Assembly: GCA_030705725.1 (NCBI GenBank)
Contig: JAUZPW010000081.1
Location: forward strand, 1 to 6,658
Reading direction: 5' to 3'
Length of the DNA stretch: 6,658 nt
From: Bacillota bacterium
GTDB lineage: Bacteria; Bacillota; Clostridia; Oscillospirales; Butyricicoccaceae
Position 1 is the stretch's first letter; each line of letters starts with the position of its first letter. A program made the position numbers and the translations under genes. Below the pieces are notes generated by a model. That model made no database searches. It had not been told where the DNA came from and worked only from the letters and a program-made list of their open reading frames with translations. Below are positions 1-4,435 of this stretch, piece after piece.

Positions 1-32
1 AAAAGCCCGGTTTTGCAATAATAAACGGGCCT
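1..32 (-). terminator. Hairpin with U-tract, likely intrinsic terminator
   Basis: Read on the minus strand, a GCCCG arm (26-30) pairs with CGGGC (5-9). The stem extends outwards by a G-U and an A-U pair and inwards by three A-U pairs past a bulged base. TTTT follows immediately and reaches the window edge, so the true length of the U-tract cannot be seen. It would end the spoIIM-xerD transcript. It also lies only about 65-90 bases downstream of the strong promoter at 101-129, so it could act as an attenuator in a leader RNA. Confidence 0.55.
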
Positions 33-71
33 AAAATAGCTGATTATTAACTTTTTACAGCTATTCGTCAT
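1..71 (-). CDS. Possible partial short ORF or leader peptide running off the window
   Basis: An ATG at 71 opens a frame that stays open to the window edge, giving about 23 residues beginning MTNSCKKLIISYFRPV. A good purine-rich Shine-Dalgarno sequence, GGAAGGAT (80-87), lies upstream. The first ATG after it, at 76, is better spaced but meets a stop after two codons (ATG ACA TGA). The strong promoter at 101-129 would start the RNA only a few bases before this ribosome site. The encoded sequence matches no family I recognise, and both hairpins at 1-65 lie within it. It may be a regulatory leader peptide, the start of a real gene, or a chance frame in a noncoding leader. Confidence 0.25.
   Translation of the reverse strand, partial: MTNSCKKLIISYFRPVYYCKTGL
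35..65 (-). repeat. 8-bp inverted repeat, first hairpin of the leader-like RNA
   Basis: AATAGCTG (35-42) is perfectly complementary to CAGCTATT (58-65), with a 15-base loop. On the minus strand the 3' arm runs into TTTT before the next, GC-rich hairpin starts. It is a tandem partner of the terminator-like hairpin at 1-32. An antiterminator would need to pair with one arm of that terminator, and I cannot see a convincing mutually exclusive pairing by eye. Confidence 0.45.
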
Positions 72-100
72 GTCATTTTATCCTTCCGAAATTTGTTCTG

Positions 101-129
101 AGTATAGCACAGGTAATTAACACAGTCAA
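101..129 (-). promoter_or_regulatory. Strong sigma-A promoter with extended -10, reading out of the left edge
   Basis: On the minus strand, TTGACT (124-129) and TATACT (101-106) are separated by exactly 17 bp. Each hexamer matches the consensus at 5 of 6 positions. The -10 box is directly preceded by TGC, an extended -10 motif. The -35 box begins 16 bases after the xerD stop codon, so this is a new transcription unit rather than part of spoIIM-xerD. Transcription should start near 93-95, just ahead of the Shine-Dalgarno sequence at 80-87. What it drives lies mostly outside the window. Confidence 0.75.
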
Positions 130-145
130 CAAAATAATATAACGT

Positions 146-1033
146 TTACTGAGCGCGCGGATGGCACCTTAAATAAACGTCGCTTATCTGCTGCTTTATT
201 ATTCGCACGTATAGCTGCGTGGACGAAATATCGGCGTGACCCATCATCTCCCTGACGGACTCAACATCAGCCCCGTTCTGCAGGAGATGCATCGCGAAAG
301 AATGCCTCAGCGTGTGGGGCGTAATCTGCTTCTTAATGCCGGCTTTTTCCTGATAGAATTTGACTATCTTGAAAAAGCCCTGCCTTGTCATGCGTTCTCC
401 CTTAACATTTACAAAAAGCGACGGCTGCGCAATATCGCTCAAAAGTATTGACCTTGCCTGCTTCAGATAGGCGCGCAGTGCCGCAATAGCCGACGGATAG
501 ATCGGAATAACCCTCTCTCCCCTGCTGTTTTTACATTTTATAAACCCTATTTCGGTGTTAAGATCGTCCACATTCAAGTCAAGAAGCTCAGTCACCCTAA
601 TTCCGGTAGCGTAAAGGATTTCAAGCATGGCTTTGTCCCGTATCCCTTTATAATCCGTCGTATCGGGCTGGGATAAAAGCAGGTCGACCTCTTCATTTGT
701 AAGGATCTGCGGCATCTTTTGCACCGTCTTGGTCGTTTTTATATTTGTAACCGGGTTAATTTCAACAATTCCGAACTGCATAAGAAAGCTGTAAAAAGAT
801 TTTATGGAAGCCTTTGTCCGCATAACGGTCGAATCGGATTTGCCTTTTGACGCAAGGTCCATTAAGTACGCCGATATAATCTTCTGGTCGGCGTTTTTGG
901 GATCTTGTATTCTTTTCTGGCCGAGAAAAGCGCAGTAATGCTGAATATCCCTTAAATACGACGCTTTTGTGTTCTCAGACGAATTTTTAACCGTGGACAG
1001 ATAACTTGAAAATTCATCAATATAATCCGGCAT
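146..1033 (-). CDS. xerD: Site-specific tyrosine recombinase XerD
   Basis: XerD works with XerC-type partners at dif sites near the terminus to resolve chromosome dimers before cell division. From ATG 1033 the protein has 295 residues, the usual family length. The N-terminal SAM-like core-binding domain covers about residues 3-86 and the catalytic domain about 105-285. Visible catalytic residues are R146 (ATGIRVTEL), H240 and R243 (HTLRHS), H266 (GHADISS) and the nucleophile Y275, and the tail ends HPRAQ as in many clostridial XerD proteins. The beta-hairpin segment that normally reads like GKGNKER is KCKNSRGER here, so the catalytic lysine is less clear. An in-frame ATG at 1048 would add five residues, but GGGAG with an 8-base spacer fits ATG 1033 better. 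It sits 21 bases after spoIIM, a pairing also found in B. subtilis, which favours XerD over a generic integrase. Confidence 0.92.
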   Translation of the reverse strand: MPDYIDEFSSYLSTVKNSSENTKASYLRDIQHYCAFLGQKRIQDPKNADQKIISAYLMDLASKGKSDSTVMRTKASIKSFYSFLMQFGIVEINPVTNIKTTKTVQKMPQILTNEEVDLLLSQPDTTDYKGIRDKAMLEILYATGIRVTELLDLNVDDLNTEIGFIKCKNSRGERVIPIYPSAIAALRAYLKQARSILLSDIAQPSLFVNVKGERMTRQGFFKIVKFYQEKAGIKKQITPHTLRHSFAMHLLQNGADVESVREMMGHADISSTQLYVRIIKQQISDVYLRCHPRAQ

Positions 1034-1054
1034 TACGGACACTCCCATTTTCTT

Positions 1055-1681
1055 TCATAGAAAATTATGTATATAAGTTATTAAAACCGGTGAAATAAAA
1101 AGTTCTGTAAAAACGCAAAAAAACAACACGACGGACAACACGCCGCAAAGCTTAAGATATTCTTCGGCGGGCAAAGCTTCAAGCGCGCGCCGTCCTACGC
1201 TTCTGATTTTATCGTAGTGTACTCCGGCAAAGGAATAAGCTTGGGTAGACAGAATAATAAGGGCCGGTATGGCTAAAACATTCTGAATACCGAAAGCGGC
1301 CAAAGACAAAAAAGCGCCGTTGATTCCGTAAAGCCTGATAAAACCCGTAACCACAGCAGATAACATAAGCCCCCGGAGCATTAACGAGACGGGTATCAGA
1401 AACACTCCGTAGCCTGTTAACGAAAAAATAAAAATTAAAAGAGGAAGCCTGAAGTTCGAAATAAAAGAGCTGAAAAAAGTCGGTCTTAAATATTCTCCGG
1501 CATACCGAAGCAAATAGCCTGTCAGCTTTTCATACAGCATTCCGCCGCCTTCTTTTAATACAGCGGTGGAAATAAAGCTTCCAAGAATCGCGCCGAACAA
1601 AAAAAACGCCGACATAACGAAAACAATTGTTCCGCCGTAAGGCTGCTCCCATTTCCTGAAGCCATAAAACTTCTTTTTCAT
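1055..1681 (-). CDS. spoIIM: Stage II sporulation protein M (engulfment)
   Basis: SpoIIM is the membrane scaffold of the SpoIID-SpoIIM-SpoIIP complex, which remodels septal peptidoglycan so that the mother cell can engulf the forespore. The 208-residue protein has a basic N-terminus (MKKKF) and about five hydrophobic stretches, near residues 17-41, 79-101, 104-118, 122-145 and 177-205, consistent with the SpoIIM/DUF95 family. It is a little shorter than the B. subtilis protein. The adjacent xerD downstream reproduces known Firmicute gene order and supports the call. A TTG at 1699 would extend the frame by six codons, but GGGGGAGG lies inside that extension, 8 bases before ATG 1681, so the ATG is preferred. 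Expression is expected to be mother-cell specific (sigma-E in Bacilli and Clostridia). Candidate promoters for sigma-E and sigma-A lie upstream. Confidence 0.87.
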   Translation of the reverse strand: MKKKFYGFRKWEQPYGGTIVFVMSAFFLFGAILGSFISTAVLKEGGGMLYEKLTGYLLRYAGEYLRPTFFSSFISNFRLPLLIFIFSLTGYGVFLIPVSLMLRGLMLSAVVTGFIRLYGINGAFLSLAAFGIQNVLAIPALIILSTQAYSFAGVHYDKIRSVGRRALEALPAEEYLKLCGVLSVVLFFCVFTELFISPVLITYIHNFL

Positions 1682-1682
1682 T

Positions 1683-1715
1683 CCGTCATCCTCCCCCAAA
1701 AAAAGGATATGACGG
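1683..1715 (-). promoter_or_regulatory. Hairpin enclosing the spoIIM ribosome-binding site
   Basis: On the RNA, CCGTCATATCC (1705-1715) can pair with GGATGACGG (1683-1691), giving nine pairs with a two-base bulge. The 3' arm ends one base before the spoIIM ATG. The Shine-Dalgarno GGGGGAGG lies in the loop and the start of the 3' arm, so folding would partly block initiation. This could be a translation control element or chance; only base pairing is seen. Confidence 0.4.
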
Positions 1716-1752
1716 ACTTGTCTGTTCTATGACCGTTTATGGGAATATTATA

Positions 1753-1781
1753 AATATAATACATTGCTTATAATCGTTCAA
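1753..1781 (-). promoter_or_regulatory. Candidate sigma-A promoter for spoIIM-xerD
   Basis: TTGAAC (1776-1781) and TATATT (1753-1758) are 17 bp apart on the minus strand, giving a 5' untranslated region of about 65 bases before ATG 1681. A 7-bp perfect inverted repeat with a two-base centre (TATTATA-AA-TATAATA on the plus strand, 1746-1761) covers the -10 box and could be an operator, although it is pure AT. A vegetative promoter would make sense for xerD, which is needed in growing cells. Confidence 0.45.
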
Positions 1782-1826
1782 GAATTATTTTACCAAATTG
1801 TCACTTTTGTCTATTTAGCACAAAAA

Positions 1827-1850
1827 TTATGTAAACTATTTTATGTAAAC
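1827..1850. repeat. 10-bp direct repeat in the spoIIM upstream region
   Basis: TTATGTAAAC occurs at 1827-1836 and again at 1841-1850, a 14-bp period. It lies between the candidate sigma-E and sigma-A promoters of spoIIM. Tandem sites of this kind can be operator half-sites on nearly the same DNA face, but I recognise no regulator for this motif. Confidence 0.5.
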
Positions 1851-1886
1851 CTGTATTTGGTATCACTCCAAATATTAAAAAACAGG
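1850..1886. repeat. Bulged inverted repeat
   Basis: CCTGT (1850-1854) pairs with ACAGG (1882-1886), and inside it ATTTGG (1855-1860) pairs with CCAAAT (1868-1873) around a 7-base loop. An 8-base AT-rich bulge sits on one side. It would be an 11-bp interrupted hairpin in any RNA crossing this region. There is no strong U-tract to make it a terminator. Confidence 0.4.
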
Positions 1887-1912
1887 CTTATGCATTGACT
1901 GAATATATATGC
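1885..1912 (-). promoter_or_regulatory. Weak candidate sigma-E promoter for spoIIM
   Basis: On the minus strand, GCATATA (1906-1912) resembles the sigma-E -35 element (about KMATATT). After a 13-bp spacer, CATAAGCC (1885-1892) shares CATA with the -10 element (about CATACAMT). The spacing fits, but the second half of the -10 box is poor. It lies just downstream of the scfB terminator and about 200 bases before spoIIM. Sigma-E control is expected from the family, and the site itself is only suggestive. Confidence 0.25.
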
Positions 1913-1921
1913 GGCACGGTG

Positions 1922-1958
1922 AAAAAATACGGAGCGGGTTCATAAAAAACCGCCCCGT
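1922..1958 (-). terminator. Intrinsic terminator after scfB
   Basis: On the RNA, ACGGGGCGG (1950-1958) pairs with CCGCTCCGT (1929-1937), giving nine pairs including one G-U, with a 12-base loop. It is followed by ATTTTTT (1922-1928). It starts about 30 bases past the scfB stop and closes the yajC-to-scfB unit, separating it from spoIIM. Confidence 0.85.
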
Positions 1959-1990
1959 AATGAATATTCCGGTTAAATAATGGCGCTGCC

Positions 1991-3358
1991 TTAGCCCATC
2001 ATTCGCCGCGCTTTTAAGTAGATCGCGCATTCCACGCGTTTTCTTTCAAGCTTGCATCCCAGCTCATACGGTTTCGCCGTATCGCCGTTCACGGTTAAAT
2101 TTGAAGCCGAGCAGCCGCCTCCGCAATAATACTTCGCCCAGCACTCGCTGCAGCCGCTTCTGGTTTTAAGATTTATACCCGCAAATGTATCAGAGAGCGC
2201 AAAATCGAATGTATTCTGATACAGATTTCCGAGCTTATATTCCTGATGGCCGACAAATTGATGGCAGGGGTATATATCCCCTTCCGGAGTAACAGCGACG
2301 TATTCAAACCCCGCTCCGCAGCCGCGCATGCGCTTGAGTATGCAGGGACCCTGATCCAGGTCGATCATGAAATGGAAGAACAGAAATTCCTGGTCGGTAT
2401 TTTCCTTGCTGAGCAGGAGATCGCAGAGCCTTTCGTATTCTTCGTAAATACGGGGCAGCTCTGCCTCGCTTAACGGGTAAGGCCCCTTGCCTTTCAAAAC
2501 GACGGGCTCCATTGAAAGGTTGCGGAAGCCGAGTGAAAGCATTTCCTCAATATCCGAACAGAAATCGACGTTTTCTTTTGTGAACGTACCGCGTATGTAA
2601 TGGTCCTTATTCTTGTTCCGAAGCTTTACAAGGCGCTGCATTTTCGGAACGATGGCGTCGAAGGTTCCTTCCCCGTTTACCGTTTTGCGGATTTTATCGT
2701 TTATCTCCCTGCGTCCGTCCAGGGAAAGAACCACGTTTGACATCTCTCTGTTGATATAATCCGTGTTCTCCTCGTCAAGTAAAAGACCGTTCGTCGTTAT
2801 CGTAAAACGAAAGACCTTATCGCATTTCTTTTCGAAACCCCTAGCGTATTCTACGGTTTTTTTGACCGTGTCGAAAGCCATAAGCGGCTCTCCTCCGAAA
2901 AAGTCGATTTCTATATTTCTCCGCTTTCCTGAACGTTCAATCACAAAATCGATGGCCCTTTTGGCGGTTTCAAAATCCATGATGTTCCGCCCCGTGCCGA
3001 AATCCCCGGTTTTTGCGAAGCAATAACCGCACCTCATGTTGCAGTCGTGAGAAACGTGAAGGCATAAAGCCTTGATCGGAGCGCCCGTTAACGGGATTTT
3101 TGAGTCAGGCCCTTTATACTCCTCCGAAAACAATTCGCCCGCTTTGTAGAGCGAATAAAGCTCGCCGTATGCGTCCGTTACTTCGTACCTGCCGTATTTT
3201 TCAGAAAGCGCTTTGTAAGCGTGCTCCGGGCAGGCTTCAAAAAGCGGCGGCGTAAGAATTTCGCAAAGATCATAAGTGATCTCGTCCGCTATATGCACCG
3301 CGCCGCTTTCAGTGTCGACGATAATATTGATACCCTTAAAGCAAAACTGATGAACCAT
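1991..3358 (-). CDS. scfB: SCIFF ranthipeptide maturase, radical SAM/SPASM
   Basis: This cytoplasmic enzyme uses S-adenosylmethionine and iron-sulfur clusters to form thioether crosslinks in the SCIFF peptide; the best-studied relative is CteB of Clostridium thermocellum. The 455 residues match the family length. About residues 1-90 (MVHQFCFKGINIIVD onward) are the PqqD-like peptide-recognition region. The radical SAM cluster motif CxxxCxxC is C106, C110 and C113 (DCNMRCGYC), and the GGE motif is FFGGEP (153-158). The C-terminal SPASM region supplies C339, C347, C365 (DIYPCHQ), C403, C406, C412, C416 and C435, enough for two auxiliary clusters. The precursor gene lies 63 bases upstream, which makes the assignment firm. 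ATG 3358 is preceded by AAAGGA at a workable spacing. A hairpin between the two genes may lower maturase expression relative to its substrate. Confidence 0.95.
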   Translation of the reverse strand: MVHQFCFKGINIIVDTESGAVHIADEITYDLCEILTPPLFEACPEHAYKALSEKYGRYEVTDAYGELYSLYKAGELFSEEYKGPDSKIPLTGAPIKALCLHVSHDCNMRCGYCFAKTGDFGTGRNIMDFETAKRAIDFVIERSGKRRNIEIDFFGGEPLMAFDTVKKTVEYARGFEKKCDKVFRFTITTNGLLLDEENTDYINREMSNVVLSLDGRREINDKIRKTVNGEGTFDAIVPKMQRLVKLRNKNKDHYIRGTFTKENVDFCSDIEEMLSLGFRNLSMEPVVLKGKGPYPLSEAELPRIYEEYERLCDLLLSKENTDQEFLFFHFMIDLDQGPCILKRMRGCGAGFEYVAVTPEGDIYPCHQFVGHQEYKLGNLYQNTFDFALSDTFAGINLKTRSGCSECWAKYYCGGGCSASNLTVNGDTAKPYELGCKLERKRVECAIYLKARRMMG

Positions 3359-3383
3359 TTCAAAATTCCTTTTTTTCGTGATT

Positions 3384-3413
3384 AAAGCAAAAGGAAGGCT
3401 TTTGCCCTCCCCT
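3384..3413 (-). promoter_or_regulatory. Intercistronic hairpin between scfA and scfB, possible partial terminator
   Basis: On the RNA, AGGGGAGGGC (3404-3413) pairs with GCCTTCCTTT (3390-3399) around an AAAA loop. The stem has ten pairs, three of them G-U. The U-rich end continues as TTTTGCTTT. It begins 8 bases after the scfA stop and ends before the scfB Shine-Dalgarno sequence. It could let most transcripts stop after the peptide gene or protect its mRNA end, giving more peptide than enzyme. Confidence 0.55.
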
Positions 3414-3421
3414 ATTGCATC

Positions 3422-3565
3422 TTATTTTTTATTTTCGCACTTCTGGTTTGCGACTGTGCAGGAGGTTTTACAGGCGGACTGGCACGATGTCTGGCACTCG
3501 CCGCAGCCTCCCTTTTCGGCGCTTTTCTTAAGCGTTGCGCTGCATAATTTTGTTAAATGTTTCAT
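3422..3565 (-). CDS. scfA: SCIFF ranthipeptide precursor peptide
   Basis: The 47-residue peptide starts MKHLTKLCSATLKK and carries the SCIFF core, with cysteines at C21, C24, C28, C32, C36 and C43 in the run GCGEC, QTSC, QSAC, KTSC, TVANQKC. SCIFF means six cysteines in about forty-five residues. ScfB-type enzymes crosslink it, and in the C. thermocellum homologue the link is reported between Cys32 and Thr37; both residues are present here at the same numbers. The N-terminal part is the leader recognised by the maturase. A seventh cysteine, C8, lies in this leader and is not one of the six defining cysteines. The start at ATG 3565 is backed by GAGGTAG at 3571-3577. It follows the TIGR04086-type gene by 29 bases and precedes scfB. 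Its role in the cell is uncertain; roles in signalling or metabolic control have been proposed in Clostridium. Confidence 0.96.
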   Translation of the reverse strand: MKHLTKLCSATLKKSAEKGGCGECQTSCQSACKTSCTVANQKCENKK

Positions 3566-3594
3566 TTTGACTACCTCGCTTTTATACTCTAATT

Positions 3595-3999
3595 TTATCT
3601 TCTTTTTTTCACATTACCGCTAAGCGCGATACCGAGAAAGCTCCCAATAAGAACGGTGATCATAACCACCAGAGCGCTTTTCATATTCGGCGCTCCCGCC
3701 GGGGAAAGCATGCTGATGAATAAAAGCATCACATAGAATAGAATCCCGGCCAGCATACCCGTCATAAGACGTTTACTCCTAAGCTTTGAAGATGCGCACA
3801 TAGAAGCAGTCAAAGCTCCCAGCCCCGCCATTCCGGCCGCCATCGGAAAAACGAGGTTTTCCGCAATAATCTCCGCGTTTACCAAAAAACACAGAATCAA
3901 GAGCGTTAAAACCGAAACAATGAGTCCGTAAAAAGCGCAGAGAAGGATTGTCATAAAATAGGGCGTGCCGGGTTTGCAACTCATATCAGGTTTTGTCAT
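3595..3999 (-). CDS. TIGR04086-type membrane protein
   Basis: The 134-residue protein has four predicted membrane helices, near residues 15-39, 47-69, 78-98 and 108-126, with short polar N-terminus and a basic C-terminal KKRR. Sequence and position, between yajC and the SCIFF precursor, fit the uncharacterised TIGR04086 family found in Clostridia. It shows no catalytic motif, ATP-binding site or protease signature, so no reaction can be assigned. The start at ATG 3999 is supported by AAAGGGGG seven bases upstream. Placement beside a peptide maturation pair invites the guess that it helps export or sense the mature peptide, or that it works with the Sec machinery through YajC; both are inference from context only. 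Confidence 0.82.
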   Translation of the reverse strand: MTKPDMSCKPGTPYFMTILLCAFYGLIVSVLTLLILCFLVNAEIIAENLVFPMAAGMAGLGALTASMCASSKLRSKRLMTGMLAGILFYVMLLFISMLSPAGAPNMKSALVVMITVLIGSFLGIALSGNVKKRR

Positions 4000-4013
4000 T
4001 AAAATGCCCCCTT

Positions 4014-4037
4014 TAGGATTATTTCAAGGTAATCCTA
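4014..4037 (-). repeat. 8-bp perfect inverted repeat abutting the Shine-Dalgarno of the TIGR04086-type gene
   Basis: TAGGATTA (4014-4021) and TAATCCTA (4030-4037) are perfect complements around an 8-base loop. On the RNA the hairpin ends directly at the AAAGGGGG ribosome site (4007-4014). It could hold the site open, protect a processed 5' end, or be a DNA operator. No known element is recognised. Confidence 0.5.
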
Positions 4038-4049
4038 TGAGGGAAACAT

Positions 4050-4073
4050 AAAAAAAATGACAAGTTAGCCTGT
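4050..4073 (-). terminator. Weak terminator-like hairpin after yajC
   Basis: On the RNA, ACAGG (4069-4073) and CTTGT (4060-4064) form a short stem with one G-U pair and a CTAA loop. After CA it is followed by eight U residues (4050-4057). The stem is too short for efficient termination, so partial read-through into the next gene is likely. It begins 8 bases after the yajC stop. Confidence 0.35.
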
Positions 4074-4081
4074 TTATTTAA

Positions 4082-4366
4082 CTATTCGCCGTCAGCCGCA
4101 GCTTCGCGCGAACGGATTGCCCATTTATTGAATTTTATCTTGGTTTTATCGTTGCCTGTTTCAAGCACAAAAGTTTCGTCATCCTTAACGGAAACCACTT
4201 TTCCTATAATTCCGCCGATGGTTATGATCTTATCGCCGACCTCGATGGAATTGCGCATAAGAAGCTCGGCTCTTTCCTTTTTTTTCTGAGGCCTTATCAT
4301 AAAGAAATACATAGCCCCGAACACGACCGCCAGCATCGCTATAGTTGAGATATAATCAGGTGACAT
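4082..4366 (-). CDS. yajC: Preprotein translocase subunit YajC
   Basis: YajC is a small inner-membrane partner of SecDF that associates with the SecYEG protein-export channel. The 94-residue protein has one N-terminal helix at about residues 7-24, the conserved RPQKKK motif right after it (25-30), and a cytoplasmic domain with GDKIITIGGIIGKV (44-57). This is the standard layout and length. An upstream GTG at 4393 would add nine codons, but AGGAGGT lies inside that extension six bases before ATG 4366, so ATG 4366 is the start. It follows tgt, as in many bacteria, but has its own strong promoter at 4395-4423, so it can be expressed independently of the queuosine genes. Confidence 0.95.
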   Translation of the reverse strand: MSPDYISTIAMLAVVFGAMYFFMIRPQKKKERAELLMRNSIEVGDKIITIGGIIGKVVSVKDDETFVLETGNDKTKIKFNKWAIRSREAAADGE

Positions 4367-4394
4367 GTTGCTACCTCCTAATATAATTAGCACA

Positions 4395-4423
4395 ATTATA
4401 ATGGAAAATAATTTATTTTACAA
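4395..4423 (-). promoter_or_regulatory. Sigma-A promoter for yajC-to-scfB
   Basis: On the minus strand, TTGTAA (4418-4423) and a perfect TATAAT (4395-4400) are 17 bp apart in a very AT-rich stretch. Transcription should begin near 4388, about 20 bases before the yajC ATG, leaving just enough room for the AGGAGGT ribosome site. That start would exclude the upstream GTG at 4393 from the message, which confirms the shorter yajC reading frame. Confidence 0.7.
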
Positions 4424-4434
4424 GCTTTTTGTAA
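4418..4434 (-). repeat. Inverted repeat overlapping the yajC -35 box
   Basis: TTACAA (4418-4423) and TTGTAA (4429-4434) form a 6-bp stem with a 5-base loop, one base after the tgt stop codon. One arm is the -35 hexamer itself. As RNA it is followed by an AT-rich but interrupted tract and would be at most a weak tgt terminator. As DNA it could be a repressor or activator site. Confidence 0.35.
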
Positions 4435-4435
4435 G

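Noticed and set aside
146..1048. Mobile-element integrase rather than XerD
   Set aside because: The length, the HPRA-type C-terminus, the spoIIM neighbour and the lack of att repeats or cargo genes all fit housekeeping XerD.
1722..1752. Second sigma-E-like site (ATATT and CATAGAAC) closer to spoIIM
   Set aside because: The spacer is only 12 bp and the -10 half is poor; the site at 1885-1912 has better spacing.
1909..1980. 23-codon plus-strand frame in the spoIIM-scfB gap
   Set aside because: It overlaps the scfB terminator, has no Shine-Dalgarno sequence and no recognisable sequence.
3378..3623. 81-codon plus-strand reading frame
   Set aside because: It covers the SCIFF precursor on the opposite strand, which is clearly the real gene by motif, start site and partner.
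3566..3640. Own promoter for scfA
   Set aside because: TATAAA lies about 20 bases before the start, but no acceptable -35 hexamer is found 16-18 bp upstream, so read-through from the yajC promoter is preferred.
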